A stretch of 64,000 nt of DNA from Flavobacterium anhuiense (GCF_004151235.1 NZ_JUIV01000017.1:1-64000), one strand, 5' to 3'; shown: positions 51,221 to 60,730, numbered from the stretch's first letter. Notes: generated from the letters alone by a model not told the origin. Translations and numbers: made by a program.

Positions 51221-52681
51221 TTATTTAACGGGAATATTAGAAAGGATTTCCAATACAAATTTCCAATATTTCTGTGCAGAAGAAATACTTGCTCTTTCAT
51301 CTGGAGAGTGTGCTCCGTGAATTGTCGGTCCAAAAGAAATCATATCCATATCAGGATAATTTGTTCCTAAAATTCCGCATTCTAAACCTGCGTGACAAGC
51401 TACTACTTTTGGCTGTTCACCATTTTGTTTTTCGTAAATCTCTTTTAAAACTTCTAAGATTTCAGAGTTTACATTTGGAGTCCAACCTGGATAAGAACCA
51501 GTAAGTTCTACCTCGCATCCCACCAATTCGAACGCAGAACGTAACGAATTTGCCAAATCAAATTTTGAAGATTCAACAGAAGAACGTGTTAAACAACCTA
51601 CTAAGATTTCTCCATCTTTAATAACAACACGAGCAATATTATTTGAAGTTTCAACTAAGTCAGCCATATCAGCACTCATTTTATAAACTCCATTCTGAGC
51701 CGCATAAATCGCTCTGATAATTCCTTCTTGAACTCCTAAATCCATCACTTTTTCAGGCAAATCACCTTTTACGATTTCAATAGATAAGTTTGGTTCGGTT
51801 GTTTTATATTCAGCTTTAATATCAGAAATAATTTCCTGCATATCGTAAACGTAAGCTTCATCAAACATTTGAGAAATAATTACTTTCGCAACACTTTCTC
51901 TTGGAATTGCATTTCTAAGACTTCCTCCGTTAATTTCAGCAATCTGCAAACCAAAGTTTTCAAATGCGTCAAATAATAGACGATTCATGATTTTATTTGC
52001 ATTTCCTAAACCTTTATGAATATCCATTCCTGAATGTCCACCATTCAAACCTTTTACTGTAATGGTATACCCAACAGAACCTTCTGGAACTTCTTCTTCG
52101 TGGTAGGTTCTCGTTGCTGTTACGTCAATTCCACCAGCACATCCGATATCAATTTCATCATCTTCTTCTGTATCTAAGTTCAATAAAATCTTCCCTTGAA
52201 GAATCCCACCTTTTAAGTTTAACGCGCCAGTCATTCCTGTTTCTTCGTCAACAGTAAACAAAGCTTCAATTGCAGGATGCGGAATATCTTTGCTTTCTAG
52301 AATAGCCATGATAGTCGCCACTCCTAACCCATTATCAGCTCCAAGTGTTGTACCGCGTGCGCGAACCCAGTCACCGTCAACATACATATCGATTCCTTGT
52401 GTATCGAAATCAAAAACTGTATCTGCATTTTTTTGGTGCACCATATCCAAATGCCCTTGCATTACAATTGGCTTGCGGTTTTCCATTCCTGGAGTTGCTG
52501 GTTTTCTGATGATTACGTTTCTAATTTCATCTTCGAAAGTTTCTAAACCTAAGCTTTTTCCAAAGTTTTTCATAAACTCAATGACACGCTCTTCTTTCTT
52601 CGATGGACGAGGAACTGCGTTTAAATCTGCGAATTTATTCCAAAGTGCTTTTGGTTCCAGATTTCTTACTTCTTGACTCAT
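51221..52681 (-). CDS. pepD: Aminoacyl-histidine dipeptidase (PepD)
   Basis: Cytosolic M20-family metallopeptidase of 486 residues that cleaves Xaa-His dipeptides. The metal site spans GHLDMVHQ, LGADNGLGVA, DEETGMTGA and NLDTEEDDEIDIGCAGG, with the dimer-domain phrase GLNGGHSGMDIHKGLGNA. A frame from 52717 would begin within the promoter element at 52715-52722, so ATG at 52681 was chosen. Monocistronic. Confidence 0.92.
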   Translation of the reverse strand: MSQEVRNLEPKALWNKFADLNAVPRPSKKEERVIEFMKNFGKSLGLETFEDEIRNVIIRKPATPGMENRKPIVMQGHLDMVHQKNADTVFDFDTQGIDMYVDGDWVRARGTTLGADNGLGVATIMAILESKDIPHPAIEALFTVDEETGMTGALNLKGGILQGKILLNLDTEEDDEIDIGCAGGIDVTATRTYHEEEVPEGSVGYTITVKGLNGGHSGMDIHKGLGNANKIMNRLLFDAFENFGLQIAEINGGSLRNAIPRESVAKVIISQMFDEAYVYDMQEIISDIKAEYKTTEPNLSIEIVKGDLPEKVMDLGVQEGIIRAIYAAQNGVYKMSADMADLVETSNNIARVVIKDGEILVGCLTRSSVESSKFDLANSLRSAFELVGCEVELTGSYPGWTPNVNSEILEVLKEIYEKQNGEQPKVVACHAGLECGILGTNYPDMDMISFGPTIHGAHSPDERASISSAQKYWKFVLEILSNIPVK

Positions 52682-52714
52682 ATATTTTGTTTGATGTTTA
52701 ACAATTAAGAGCTT

Positions 52715-52722
52715 CAAAGTTA
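52715..52722 (-). promoter_or_regulatory. -7 promoter element of pepD
   Basis: TAACTTTG on the minus strand matches TAnnTTTG, 34-41 bases upstream of the pepD start. Confidence 0.55.
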
Positions 52723-52745
52723 CAAAGTTTAATTGCTTTTTTTGT

Positions 52746-52772
52746 CACGAATTGCACGAATTAGCACAAATT
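52746..52772. repeat. CACGAATT-N-CACGAATTAGCACAAATT word repeat
   Basis: Short tandem words CACGAATTGCACGAATTAGC preceding the DUF3810 gene. The inverted counterpart follows that gene at 53955-54049, so the gene is bracketed by the same word family. Confidence 0.55.
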
Positions 52773-52887
52773 AAAACGTCTTTAAAATTAGACAAATCAA
52801 TAATTACCGAAAATTCGTAGAATTCATGATGAACTTTTTTCAATCATTCAATATTGTATTTATATTTACGTATCTAAAAATTACGCT

Positions 52888-53949
52888 GTGAGATCAAAAT
52901 ACGTTTTACCTTTATTTCTTTTAGTTCAAATTATTTTTTATAAAATCCTTGTTTACTTTCCAGATTTTGTTGAAGGCTTTTACAGCAAAAATTTATTCGT
53001 TAGAATTTCTCATTTTTCCAGAACGCTTTTAGGCAAAGTTCCATTTTCTGTTGGAGACATTATTTATGCTCTTTTATTAATTTCTATAATTAGCTGGTTT
53101 TGGAAAATCAGAAAAACTTGGAGAACAGATTGGAAAGATCACCTTTTAACAATGTTGGGTAAGATTTCTGTTTTTTACTTTTTCTTTCACCTTCTTTGGG
53201 CTTTCAATTATTACAGAAAACCTCTTTTTGAGAAAATGGAAATCAAGAGAGAATATACAGACGCTGATCTTTTGGCTTTTACTAAAAGATTAATTGCAAA
53301 GACAAATGAGGTCCAATTTCAAATCACGAAAAATAAAAGCTCTAAAATTGTATTTCCGTATTCACAGAAAGAGTCATTTAATATGATTTTAGACGGTTAC
53401 GACAATTTAGCAAAAGAACACCCTTATTTTGAATACAAAACATTAAGCGTAAAAAAATCATTATTCAGCGTTCCTTTAACTTACATGGGGTTTGGCGGTT
53501 ATTTAAACCCATTTACAAACGAAGCGCAAATTAACGACTTATTGCCAATGTACACTTTTCCACTAACTACAGCTCACGAAATGGCACATCAGATTGGTTT
53601 TGCAAGTGAAAGCGAATGCAATTTTATTGGTCTTTTGGCTTCTGTAAAAAATGGCAATTTATATTATCAGTATGCAGGGTATAGTTTTGCATTACGCTAT
53701 TGTCTCGGAATCTGGAAGTTTAAAAATGAGAAAGTTTTTGAAGTATTAAAAAAACAAGTTAATACTGGAATTTTAAAAAACTATCAAGAAGATCAGGATT
53801 TCTGGAAAAAATATGACACATTTATAGACGAAGGTTTTCATTTTCTCTGGGATAATTTTTTAAAAACAAACAATCAGAAAGACGGAATGAAAAGCTATAG
53901 CAAGTTCATCGATTTAACGATTAATTATTATAAAACAAGAGAACTATAA
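52888..53949 (+). CDS. DUF3810 membrane protein with zinc-metalloprotease motif
   Basis: A 353-residue membrane protein starting with GTG. About three N-terminal helices (about 5-22, 53-71, 92-107) lead to a soluble domain carrying H230-E231-M-A-H234 and E241/E243 (HEMAHQIGFASESECNF), a gluzincin-like HExxH site. DUF3810 has no known substrate. The active site would face the periplasm if the N-terminus is cytosolic, which is inferred from helix count only. A palindromic repeat follows the gene. Confidence 0.8.
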   Translation: MRSKYVLPLFLLVQIIFYKILVYFPDFVEGFYSKNLFVRISHFSRTLLGKVPFSVGDIIYALLLISIISWFWKIRKTWRTDWKDHLLTMLGKISVFYFFFHLLWAFNYYRKPLFEKMEIKREYTDADLLAFTKRLIAKTNEVQFQITKNKSSKIVFPYSQKESFNMILDGYDNLAKEHPYFEYKTLSVKKSLFSVPLTYMGFGGYLNPFTNEAQINDLLPMYTFPLTTAHEMAHQIGFASESECNFIGLLASVKNGNLYYQYAGYSFALRYCLGIWKFKNEKVFEVLKKQVNTGILKNYQEDQDFWKKYDTFIDEGFHFLWDNFLKTNNQKDGMKSYSKFIDLTINYYKTREL

Positions 53950-53954
53950 AGTTT

Positions 53955-54049
53955 GCCACGAATTACACAAATTAACACAAATTTTAAAAAACTCAACTTT
54001 AATCTATTCTGTTTGAAAAGTAATTCGGGAAACTTGTGAAATTCGTGGC
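53955..54049. repeat. Inverted repeat GCCACGAATTACACAAATT
   Basis: Left arm 53955-53973 pairs with 54031-54049 over 19 bases with few mismatches. It shares its words with 52746-52772. Confidence 0.7.
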
Positions 54050-54102
54050 AAAAAATGAAACATCAACTGTAACAAAAATGATTTCATAACTACTAATACA
54101 TT

Positions 54103-54597
54103 ATGAGCGAAAATCTAGAACAGTCATTTGTTGCGCAGCTGCAGGCAAATCAGAATATAATCCACAAGATTTGTAGATTATATACTGCTGGAGAAGACGC
54201 TCATAAAGACCTGTTTCAAGAGATTACCATTCAGCTTTGGAAAGCTTATCCAAAATTTAGAGGCGACAGTAAATTTTCGACTTGGACATATCGTGTTGCC
54301 TTAAACACAGCAATTACCTTATACCGCAAAACCAAAAGAACTATTTCGACCGTAGATTATGAAAACCATCAGCATTTTGTAAAAGATGTTGACTACAATT
54401 ATGAGGAAGAGGAACAGATTAAACTGATGTACAAAGCAGTTTATCAATTGAATGACATTGAAAAGGCATTAGTTTTTATGTATTTAGAAGACAAAGATTA
54501 TCAAGAAATAGCTGAAACCTTAGGAATCAGCGAAGTGAATGCGCGCGTGAAAATGAACAGAATTAAAGGGAAACTTAAAAAAATACTAAATCCTTAA
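54103..54597 (+). CDS. ECF-family RNA polymerase sigma factor
   Basis: ECF sigma factor of 164 residues. Region 2 is at about 20-85 (EDAHKDLFQEITIQLWKAYP; STWTYRVALNTAITLYRK), region 4 at about 110-160 (LNDIEKALVFMYLEDKDYQ; EIAETLGISEVNARVKMNRI). The downstream membrane gene starts 8 bases after, the arrangement of a sigma factor with its membrane regulator. It differs clearly from the sigma factor at 16684. Confidence 0.92.
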   Translation: MSENLEQSFVAQLQANQNIIHKICRLYTAGEDAHKDLFQEITIQLWKAYPKFRGDSKFSTWTYRVALNTAITLYRKTKRTISTVDYENHQHFVKDVDYNYEEEEQIKLMYKAVYQLNDIEKALVFMYLEDKDYQEIAETLGISEVNARVKMNRIKGKLKKILNP

Positions 54598-54605
54598 AAA
54601 TTATT

Positions 54606-55238
54606 ATGAAAGAACTGGATTTATTAAAAAAAGATTGGCAAAAGAACTCTGATTCTTTTCAACAAATTTCTGAAAACGAAATCTATAAGATGATTCACAG
54701 AAAGTCATCTTCCATTGTAAAATGGATTTTGATTATCAGTATTTTGGAAATTTCGTTTTGGACATTTTCAAATTTATTCATCAATACAGACGACGTATTG
54801 CATAAAATGAATCACCCTGAAATTGTAACTACTTTAGAATTTCTAACCTATTTCAATTATGTGGTTGTTTTAATTTTTGTTTATATCTTCTATAAAAATT
54901 ACAAAACAATTTCGACTACAATAGCCACAAAATCTTTGATGAGCGCTATTTTAAGAACTCGTAAAACAGTTCAATATTATGTTTGGTATAATCTGGGAAT
55001 GATTGTAATTACTGCTATTTTGAGTTTCTTCATTGCTTTTGTCTACAATCCAGACATGGAATTTCTTAGAGAAAAATTAGCCATGAACGGAAAAGCGATG
55101 TTTGTTACAATCGGAATATTATTCCTAGTAATTTTAGGCTTCTTCGGATTGTTCTGGTGTTTCTACAGAATTATTTACGGAACACTTTTAAGACGATTGT
55201 ACGCAAATTATAAAGAGTTGAAGAAGATTGACTTTTAA
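54606..55238 (+). CDS. Four-helix membrane protein, putative anti-sigma partner
   Basis: A 210-residue membrane protein: a charged N-terminal cytosolic segment (about 1-38, KELDLLKKDWQKNSDSFQQI) and four helices (about 40-58, 80-97, 124-145, 165-190). The N-terminal segment resembles the sigma-binding tail of Bacteroidota partner proteins, and the gene lies 8 bases after the sigma factor. An anti-sigma role is inferred from context; there is no ZAS motif. Homologues are sometimes labelled beta-carotene monooxygenase, which I consider unsupported. Confidence 0.65.
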   Translation: MKELDLLKKDWQKNSDSFQQISENEIYKMIHRKSSSIVKWILIISILEISFWTFSNLFINTDDVLHKMNHPEIVTTLEFLTYFNYVVVLIFVYIFYKNYKTISTTIATKSLMSAILRTRKTVQYYVWYNLGMIVITAILSFFIAFVYNPDMEFLREKLAMNGKAMFVTIGILFLVILGFFGLFWCFYRIIYGTLLRRLYANYKELKKIDF

Positions 55239-55398
55239 AGTTGCTAAGGTTCTGAGATGCTAAGTTTCTAAGTTTTTTTTAAAGTTACAAAGTAACAGAG
55301 TTACAAAGGGACAAAGTTTCTCTAACTTTAAACTGAAACTTGAAACATTTTTTTTTTCACATTAAAAGTTCCGAAACTTAGGAAAAGGATACAAAGTT

Positions 55399-55427
55399 GA
55401 AGCGGCTTCGACTTCGCTCAGCCAGAC
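55399..55427. repeat. GCGGCTTCGACTTCGCTCAG element
   Basis: Reverse-orientation copy of the GCTGAGCGGAGTCGAAG word at 1833. It lies in a gap of about 250 bases that also holds AAGTTTCTAAG and ACAAAG word repeats and has no gene. Confidence 0.55.
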
Positions 55428-55491
55428 AAAGCAAGCTAAATCAAAAGAAAATCTATAAGATCTAAAATCAGCAATCTAAAATCTAAAATTT

Positions 55492-56301
55492 CTAGTAATC
55501 CCATTGTCTCATTTTGTTCAGTTCTTCTTGCGCTTTAATTTCTTCGGCTGGAATAACTTTTAAAAATGATGGATGTTGTTCGATTGCGTATTCTACTTTT
55601 TCTACGATTTGTTCGATAGTATCATTTTCATAATCAATATCAAGAGGTTCTTTGATAATGAAAGATTGTAGAATTCCTTTTTTCTTCATTCGAAGTCCTT
55701 TCTTATCGAATGATCTACGGAAACCATCAATTACAATTGGAATAACGATTGGTTTATGCTGTTTAATGATATGAGCGGTTCCTTTACGAACTGGTTTAAA
55801 TGATTTTGTCGTTCCTTGCGGGAAAGTAATAACCCAACCATCTTCAAGCGCAATTCTGATGTTTTCAGTATCATTCGGATTCACTTCTCTTTTTTCGGTC
55901 ACGTCAACTCCTTTAGAACGCCAAGTTCGTTCTACTGTAATCGCACCAACATAAGCTAGAATTCTCGGCAATAATCCAGCTTGCATCGTTTCTTTGGCTG
56001 CCACATAATAGATATTCATTTTTGGTTGCCACAAATAACCAATGTTCTTAATCGTGTCTTGACGTCCAGACAAACTGGCATTAAAGACATGAAACATCGC
56101 TACAACGTCTGCAAAGTAAGTTTGGTGGTTGGAAATAAACAAAACATTAGTATCTGGAAGTGTCTTAATAATTTCAGATCCTTCAATCTGCAATTCATTA
56201 AAACCTCTATATCTCTTATGAGTCATGGCACCTAGAACTCGGATCAACCATTTCTTGATGAATAATATATGCCCAAAAGGATTTCGTTTAAACAATCCCA
56301 T
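55492..56301 (-). CDS. PlsC-like 1-acylglycerol-3-phosphate acyltransferase
   Basis: Membrane-associated glycerolipid acyltransferase of 269 residues. The catalytic block reads N58-H59-QTYFA-D65, an Hx5D spacing instead of the usual Hx4D. The glycerophosphate-binding block is FPQGTTKSFKPVRKGTA (about 160-176). It would acylate lysophosphatidate or a related lysolipid. The spacing difference may mark a Bacteroidota subfamily with another acceptor, so the name is provisional. It has its own -7 element. Confidence 0.75.
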   Translation of the reverse strand: MGLFKRNPFGHILFIKKWLIRVLGAMTHKRYRGFNELQIEGSEIIKTLPDTNVLFISNHQTYFADVVAMFHVFNASLSGRQDTIKNIGYLWQPKMNIYYVAAKETMQAGLLPRILAYVGAITVERTWRSKGVDVTEKREVNPNDTENIRIALEDGWVITFPQGTTKSFKPVRKGTAHIIKQHKPIVIPIVIDGFRRSFDKKGLRMKKKGILQSFIIKEPLDIDYENDTIEQIVEKVEYAIEQHPSFLKVIPAEEIKAQEELNKMRQWDY

Positions 56302-56332
56302 AACTAATCTATCTTATTTTTTTGTTAGGTCG

Positions 56333-56340
56333 CAAACATA
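56333..56340 (-). promoter_or_regulatory. -7 promoter element of the PlsC-like gene
   Basis: TATGTTTG on the minus strand matches TAnnTTTG, 32-39 bases upstream of the start codon. Confidence 0.45.
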
Positions 56341-56433
56341 CAAAAATTATTCTTTTAGCAACAGTATAAAACAATTTCTCGAATTAAGAAGTATTTAAAT
56401 GAATATCAAATCGTTAAATAAACTTTATCAAAT

Positions 56434-57078
56434 TTATTTTCCCATCGCTTCTTTTAAGACATCCCTCAATTCGCTCAAAATCATTGCCGTGGCTCCCCAA
56501 ACAACATGATTCTGGATATTAAAAGCAGGAACTAAAATATTTGCTCCGTAAGAAGTTGATAATCTGGCTTCGATAATAATATCATCATTTAAAAAAACAG
56601 ATAAAGGCAGTTCGATAATTCCGGCAACTTCTCTTATATCGGGATAAAAAGAAAGTTCTTCTTTGGCAATTCCTAAAAACGGATGCACCAAAAAGTTGCT
56701 TGGCGGAATATACATTGGTGAGAAATGTTTAACAATGTCTATTTTATCACTCGTAATTCCAACCTCTTCATGGGTTTCTCTAAGAGCTGTAGTTTCAAAA
56801 TTTAAATCTTCCTTTTCATACTTCCCGCCTGGAAATGCAATCTGAGCTGAATGAACTCCGTCATAAGCATTTCTAACAATCAAAACCAGATGTGTTTTTT
56901 CCTGTTTGGGATAAAACAGCATCATTACCCCCGCCATTCTAGCGTTTAGTGCATCAATATCAAGATTTTTTAATCCCTCTATACGCTCTTTTGGAGCCAT
57001 TTTTAAGTGTGAAGTTACTGCTGGCAGCTCTATTGGAATTATATTGGGAACATATTTCAAAAAATCTTGAAAATTCAT
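56434..57078 (-). CDS. Nudix hydrolase, CoA pyrophosphatase type
   Basis: A 214-residue Nudix hydrolase. The Nudix box is in GGKYEKEDLNFETTALRETH plus EEVGI, and the coenzyme A-type upstream phrase HSAQIAFPGG is present. Relatives (NudL/YeaB) hydrolyse CoA to 3',5'-ADP and 4'-phosphopantetheine. ATG at 57078 is preferred over a TTG six bases upstream. Cytosolic. Confidence 0.85.
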   Translation of the reverse strand: MNFQDFLKYVPNIIPIELPAVTSHLKMAPKERIEGLKNLDIDALNARMAGVMMLFYPKQEKTHLVLIVRNAYDGVHSAQIAFPGGKYEKEDLNFETTALRETHEEVGITSDKIDIVKHFSPMYIPPSNFLVHPFLGIAKEELSFYPDIREVAGIIELPLSVFLNDDIIIEARLSTSYGANILVPAFNIQNHVVWGATAMILSELRDVLKEAMGK

Positions 57079-57170
57079 AATCAAAGCTTATTTTTGTATT
57101 TTCAAATAAAACATAAATATACTTCAGAAAACGCAGTGTCACAAGTTTTCTATTATTAAAGCCTAAAAAA

Positions 57171-57611
57171 ATGTACAGCAAAGAAGAATCGCAAAGAATA
57201 AAAAGAGAATTTTGGGTAGCATTTGCCGAAAAATATCCTCGTAAATGGGTGCTTTATGATACGAAAATTAAAGATTTCTCTTTTAAGTTTTATGTTGACA
57301 ATAAAAAGGCTCAGGTTTTAATTGACATCGAACAGCGAAGCGATGAAAAACGCATTGCTTATTTTGAAAAACTAGAAGCTTTAAAAAACATTCTAGAAGA
57401 AGAATTCATCAAAGATTTGGTTTTTGAAAAAAATTATACTCTTGAAAGTGGCAAAACCATAAGCAGAATTTGGGTCGAAAAAACAGGGGTTGGTTTCAGC
57501 AATAAGAATACTTGGGATGCTATTTTCGATTTTTTTAACGAAAACATGCACGCTCTAGAAATGTTCTATTTAGAATATGATGAGTTTATTAAGGATGTGG
57601 AGTCTTTATAG
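57171..57611 (+). CDS. DUF4268-family protein
   Basis: A 146-residue cytosolic protein of the DUF4268 family (opening REFWVAFAEKYPRKWVLYDT; DIEQRSDEKRIAYFEKLEAL; terminal FEKLEALKN-type helices). DUF4268 domains occur in and near restriction- or nuclease-like proteins, but this short single-domain form has no visible catalytic motif. Function unknown. A terminator follows. Confidence 0.75.
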   Translation: MYSKEESQRIKREFWVAFAEKYPRKWVLYDTKIKDFSFKFYVDNKKAQVLIDIEQRSDEKRIAYFEKLEALKNILEEEFIKDLVFEKNYTLESGKTISRIWVEKTGVGFSNKNTWDAIFDFFNENMHALEMFYLEYDEFIKDVESL

Positions 57612-57660
57612 ATTCTAAGTTTCTAAGATACTAAGACACTGAGTTTTTTTTTCATATAGC

Positions 57661-57691
57661 AAACCCGACAGGTTTAAAAACTGTCGGGTTT
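57661..57691. terminator. Bidirectional terminator
   Basis: AACCCGACAG and CTGTCGGGTT form a perfect ten-base stem between the convergent genes at 57171 and 57742. It is flanked by TTCTAAGTTTCTAAG word repeats in inverted orientation. Confidence 0.85.
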
Positions 57692-57741
57692 ATTATTTTG
57701 TTAAATCCAAAAAACTTAGAATCTTAGAAACTTAGAAACTT

Positions 57742-58152
57742 TTACACCGTAATAATATTATACACAATAATATGATCGTCGTAATTGATGTAAAGCTGTT
57801 TTCTGTAATCCTGCCTTTTTCTAGTTATGATTGATAGCTTACATTCTTTTCCGTCATTGTCCTTACACACAAAAGAATATACAATGTCGGTATCATTTTC
57901 TTCTCTTTCGATATAATCTAAAATATTATAAAGTTGGATTTCTTGCGAATACACTACAATTCTATGCTTATTGGTATCTAAAACCACCGAAAGATTTACC
58001 AAATCTAAATTCGACCATTCTCCCCACTTTCCTCTTTCATTTTTTTCTAAAACACTAAATCCCGAAGTTTTAAAATGATAAGATTGACTTTGAACTTGTT
58101 GCAATCCAAAAATCAAAAACAATAGCAATATGTAGGGGCGTAGGGAATTCAT
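57742..58152 (-). CDS. Hypothetical exported protein
   Basis: A 136-residue protein with a signal peptide (about 1-22, ending QQVQSQ) and a small beta-rich domain (LVNLSVVLDTNKHRIVVYSQ). No motif recognised. It follows the nitronate monooxygenase gene by 20 bases on the same strand, so it is probably the last gene of that operon. Confidence 0.65.
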   Translation of the reverse strand: MNSLRPYILLLFLIFGLQQVQSQSYHFKTSGFSVLEKNERGKWGEWSNLDLVNLSVVLDTNKHRIVVYSQEIQLYNILDYIEREENDTDIVYSFVCKDNDGKECKLSIITRKRQDYRKQLYINYDDHIIVYNIITV

Positions 58153-58172
58153 AAAATATTTCTTGCAGGTAA

Positions 58173-59117
58173 TTAAAATTCAAATGTACTCTTTTCTTTG
58201 GATGCGACTTCAAATTCGGCTATCATTTGTCGAATAATTTCTTCAACTGGCAAAATTTCATGAATCAGACCTGCAACTTGTCCTATTTCTAATTCTCCCT
58301 CGTCCAAATCTCCTTCAAACATTCCTTTTTTGGCCCTGGCTCTTCCTAAAAGCTGAACCAATTCTTCTTTAGAAGGGCATTTTTGGTACAAATCCTGAAC
58401 ATCTTGATAAAACTTATTCTTTATCAATCGAACAGGCGCTAATTCTTTCAAAGTCAATTGAGTGCCACCTTCCAAAGTATTAACTATTGTTTCCTTGAAA
58501 TTATTGTGCGAAGACGATTCTATAGATGCTGCAAAACGGCTTCCAACTTGAACTCCATCTGCTCCTAAAACCATTGCAGCCAGCATTCCTCTTCCTGTGG
58601 CAATTCCGCCAGCAGCAATCAGCGGAATCTTGATTTTTTCTTTTACCATCGGAATCAATGTCAAAGTAGTCGTTTCTTCACGTCCATTATGACCGCCTGC
58701 CTCAAAACCTTCAGCAACTACGGCATCTACGCCGGCATCTTGAGCTTTCAAAGCAAAAACGCTGCTGCTAACCACGTGAACAACGGTAACACCTCTTTCT
58801 TTCAAAAAAGAAGTCCACGTTTTCGGATTTCCAGCAGAGGTGAAGACAATTTTAACGCCTTCTTCGACCACAATATTCATAATCTCTTCAATATTTGGAT
58901 ATAACATCGGAATATTGACCCCAAAAGGCTTATCGGTCGCTTTTTTACATTTCTGAATGTGTTCTCTTAAAACTTCTGGATACATCGAACCTGCGCCAAT
59001 AAGCCCTAAACCTCCTGCATTGCTTACAGCCGAAGCCAATTTATAACCGCTATTCCAGATCATTCCTCCTTGAATGATTGGGTATTTTATATTGAAAAGT
59101 TGGGTGATTTTATTCAT
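58173..59117 (-). CDS. Nitronate monooxygenase-family FMN enzyme
   Basis: FMN-dependent enzyme of 314 residues (family about 310-350) of the 2-nitropropane dioxygenase group. Visible: KYPIIQGGMIWNSG (about 10-23), FGVNIPMLYPN, EGFEAGGHNGREET (about 137-150), AAGGIATGRGMLAAMVLGAD and QVGSRFAAS. It oxidises alkyl nitronates or an unknown substrate; family members are often annotated without proof. It starts 5 bases after the T9SS peptidase stop, so the two are co-transcribed. Confidence 0.85.
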   Translation of the reverse strand: MNKITQLFNIKYPIIQGGMIWNSGYKLASAVSNAGGLGLIGAGSMYPEVLREHIQKCKKATDKPFGVNIPMLYPNIEEIMNIVVEEGVKIVFTSAGNPKTWTSFLKERGVTVVHVVSSSVFALKAQDAGVDAVVAEGFEAGGHNGREETTTLTLIPMVKEKIKIPLIAAGGIATGRGMLAAMVLGADGVQVGSRFAASIESSSHNNFKETIVNTLEGGTQLTLKELAPVRLIKNKFYQDVQDLYQKCPSKEELVQLLGRARAKKGMFEGDLDEGELEIGQVAGLIHEILPVEEIIRQMIAEFEVASKEKSTFEF

Positions 59118-59122
59118 TAAAA

Positions 59123-60730
59123 TTATTGCTTGATTATTTTCCCTGTTTTATGCAGATTATCAGCATCAAAACTATAAATGTACAATCCACTTTGAAGTGA
59201 TTGTAAGGAAAGAACTGGATTTGAATTATTGATTTTTTCTTCTATTAATTTTTGTCCCAATATCGAATAAATAGTTACTGATGCAGTATTATTTTCATTT
59301 AGAAAAGAAAACGAAACTTCATTTTTAGCGGGATTTGGATATACCGCAAACGAAGCTTCCGCTACAAAATCATCAACACTTAATGCTGCTCCAAAATTTG
59401 GAATTCCATATCCGTAATTATTATCTGGATTGGCATATCGATCAGCAGATTGGATAATCATTTGTCTGATTTCTTTATTGGTTTTGTTTGGAAATGCCTG
59501 CCATAAAGAAGCTGCCATTCCCGCCATAATTGGGCAAGAAAATGACGTTCCGTTTGCCGTAACGATATTTCCATTTGCATCAGAAACTACCGCTGCTGCT
59601 CCTTGCGCCATAACATCAGGTTTTATTCTGCCATCATAACTTGGTCCAATCGAACTGGAACTAGCTCTTACTTTAGAAGCATTAACAGAACCAATTGCTA
59701 ACACTGAAACTGCATCTGCAGGAGCGCCAACATGTTTTTCAACTTGAGTTCCTTCATTTCCAGCAGAAGCCAAAACCAATATTCCTTTACTAAAAGCAAT
59801 TTCGGCACCACGAGAAATAAAAGTCGTAATCCCGTTCATCTCGCTATAAGTATGATTGTACCTGATTTCATCTCTATCCAAAAAATATCCCAATGAAGTC
59901 GTAATGATATCAACACCTAAAGCATCTGCTTTTTCTGCAGCCTCAACCCACAGCGATTCTTCTAACGGAATCTCTTGAGCTTGAATTTCTGTAATAAAAA
60001 GGTAATAAGATGCATTTGGAGCAGTTCCAACTAACGAATTTGCTTTAAAACCTCCCATTGTTGAAAGCACCGAAGTTCCATGAGAATCGCCCGTATAAAA
60101 ATTGCTATTTCTGGTGGTATAATCATAACCGCCTAGAATTTTATTATTAATTCTAAGATTTTCAAATGGCTGTGCAGTGTTTACTCCAGGAAAACCACCA
60201 TCCATAACCGCTATGATTTTGCCTTCTCCAGTATAATTCTGCTGATGTAGAACTTGCCCGTTTAGCATCTGAATTTGATTCGCAGAATTTCCATACGAAT
60301 AATCAATTGCTTCTTTTAACTGTTTATGGGTTTGGCTTATCGAAGTCTCTGAAACTCTTTTTCCTGTAGTATTCAAAGTTTTGTCGGCAAATTCAATTCT
60401 AGAAACAAAAGCTAACGATTTTAAAGCATTAATATTAGCCTGAGTTCCTTGAATATGAAGTGCATTCAGCCATTTTGATTGTGCTTTTACCGTAATTCCT
60501 GTACTTGAAGTAATTTGATTTACATAAGAAGTTTCCAGAGGAGCATCAGTAATAGCCAAAGCGATATTTTGTTTCGTTCTTCGATCCAAAGCTCTTTGAG
60601 AAAGTTCGGTTAGCGGATTGTCATAAAAAGTTTGTGCATTAGGCTTACCATTAAAATAAACCCACGCATCTTCTTGTGAAAATACGGTAAACGAAAGAAG
60701 TAATAAAAGAAAAGTAAAGTTATATCTCAT
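59123..60730 (-). CDS. S8 subtilase with type IX secretion sorting domain
   Basis: A secreted serine protease of 535 residues. Signal peptide about 1-18, an N-terminal prodomain (about 20-145), then a subtilisin catalytic domain with D177 (AVMDGG), H217 (DSHGTS), oxyanion N325 (SAGNEG) and S396 (NGTSFSCP). The last 75 residues are a T9SS type A sorting domain (FAVYPNPAKNEVSFSF; LQSGLYIYSF), directing export and surface attachment. ATG at 60730 is preferred over TTG three bases earlier. The nitronate monooxygenase gene follows. Confidence 0.92.
   Translation of the reverse strand: MRYNFTFLLLLLSFTVFSQEDAWVYFNGKPNAQTFYDNPLTELSQRALDRRTKQNIALAITDAPLETSYVNQITSSTGITVKAQSKWLNALHIQGTQANINALKSLAFVSRIEFADKTLNTTGKRVSETSISQTHKQLKEAIDYSYGNSANQIQMLNGQVLHQQNYTGEGKIIAVMDGGFPGVNTAQPFENLRINNKILGGYDYTTRNSNFYTGDSHGTSVLSTMGGFKANSLVGTAPNASYYLFITEIQAQEIPLEESLWVEAAEKADALGVDIITTSLGYFLDRDEIRYNHTYSEMNGITTFISRGAEIAFSKGILVLASAGNEGTQVEKHVGAPADAVSVLAIGSVNASKVRASSSSIGPSYDGRIKPDVMAQGAAAVVSDANGNIVTANGTSFSCPIMAGMAASLWQAFPNKTNKEIRQMIIQSADRYANPDNNYGYGIPNFGAALSVDDFVAEASFAVYPNPAKNEVSFSFLNENNTASVTIYSILGQKLIEEKINNSNPVLSLQSLQSGLYIYSFDADNLHKTGKIIKQ

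Noticed and set aside
57612..57741. Additional gene between the DUF4268 gene and the 57742 gene
   Set aside because: The gap is filled by a terminator hairpin and TTCTAAGTTTCTAAG word repeats in opposite orientation.
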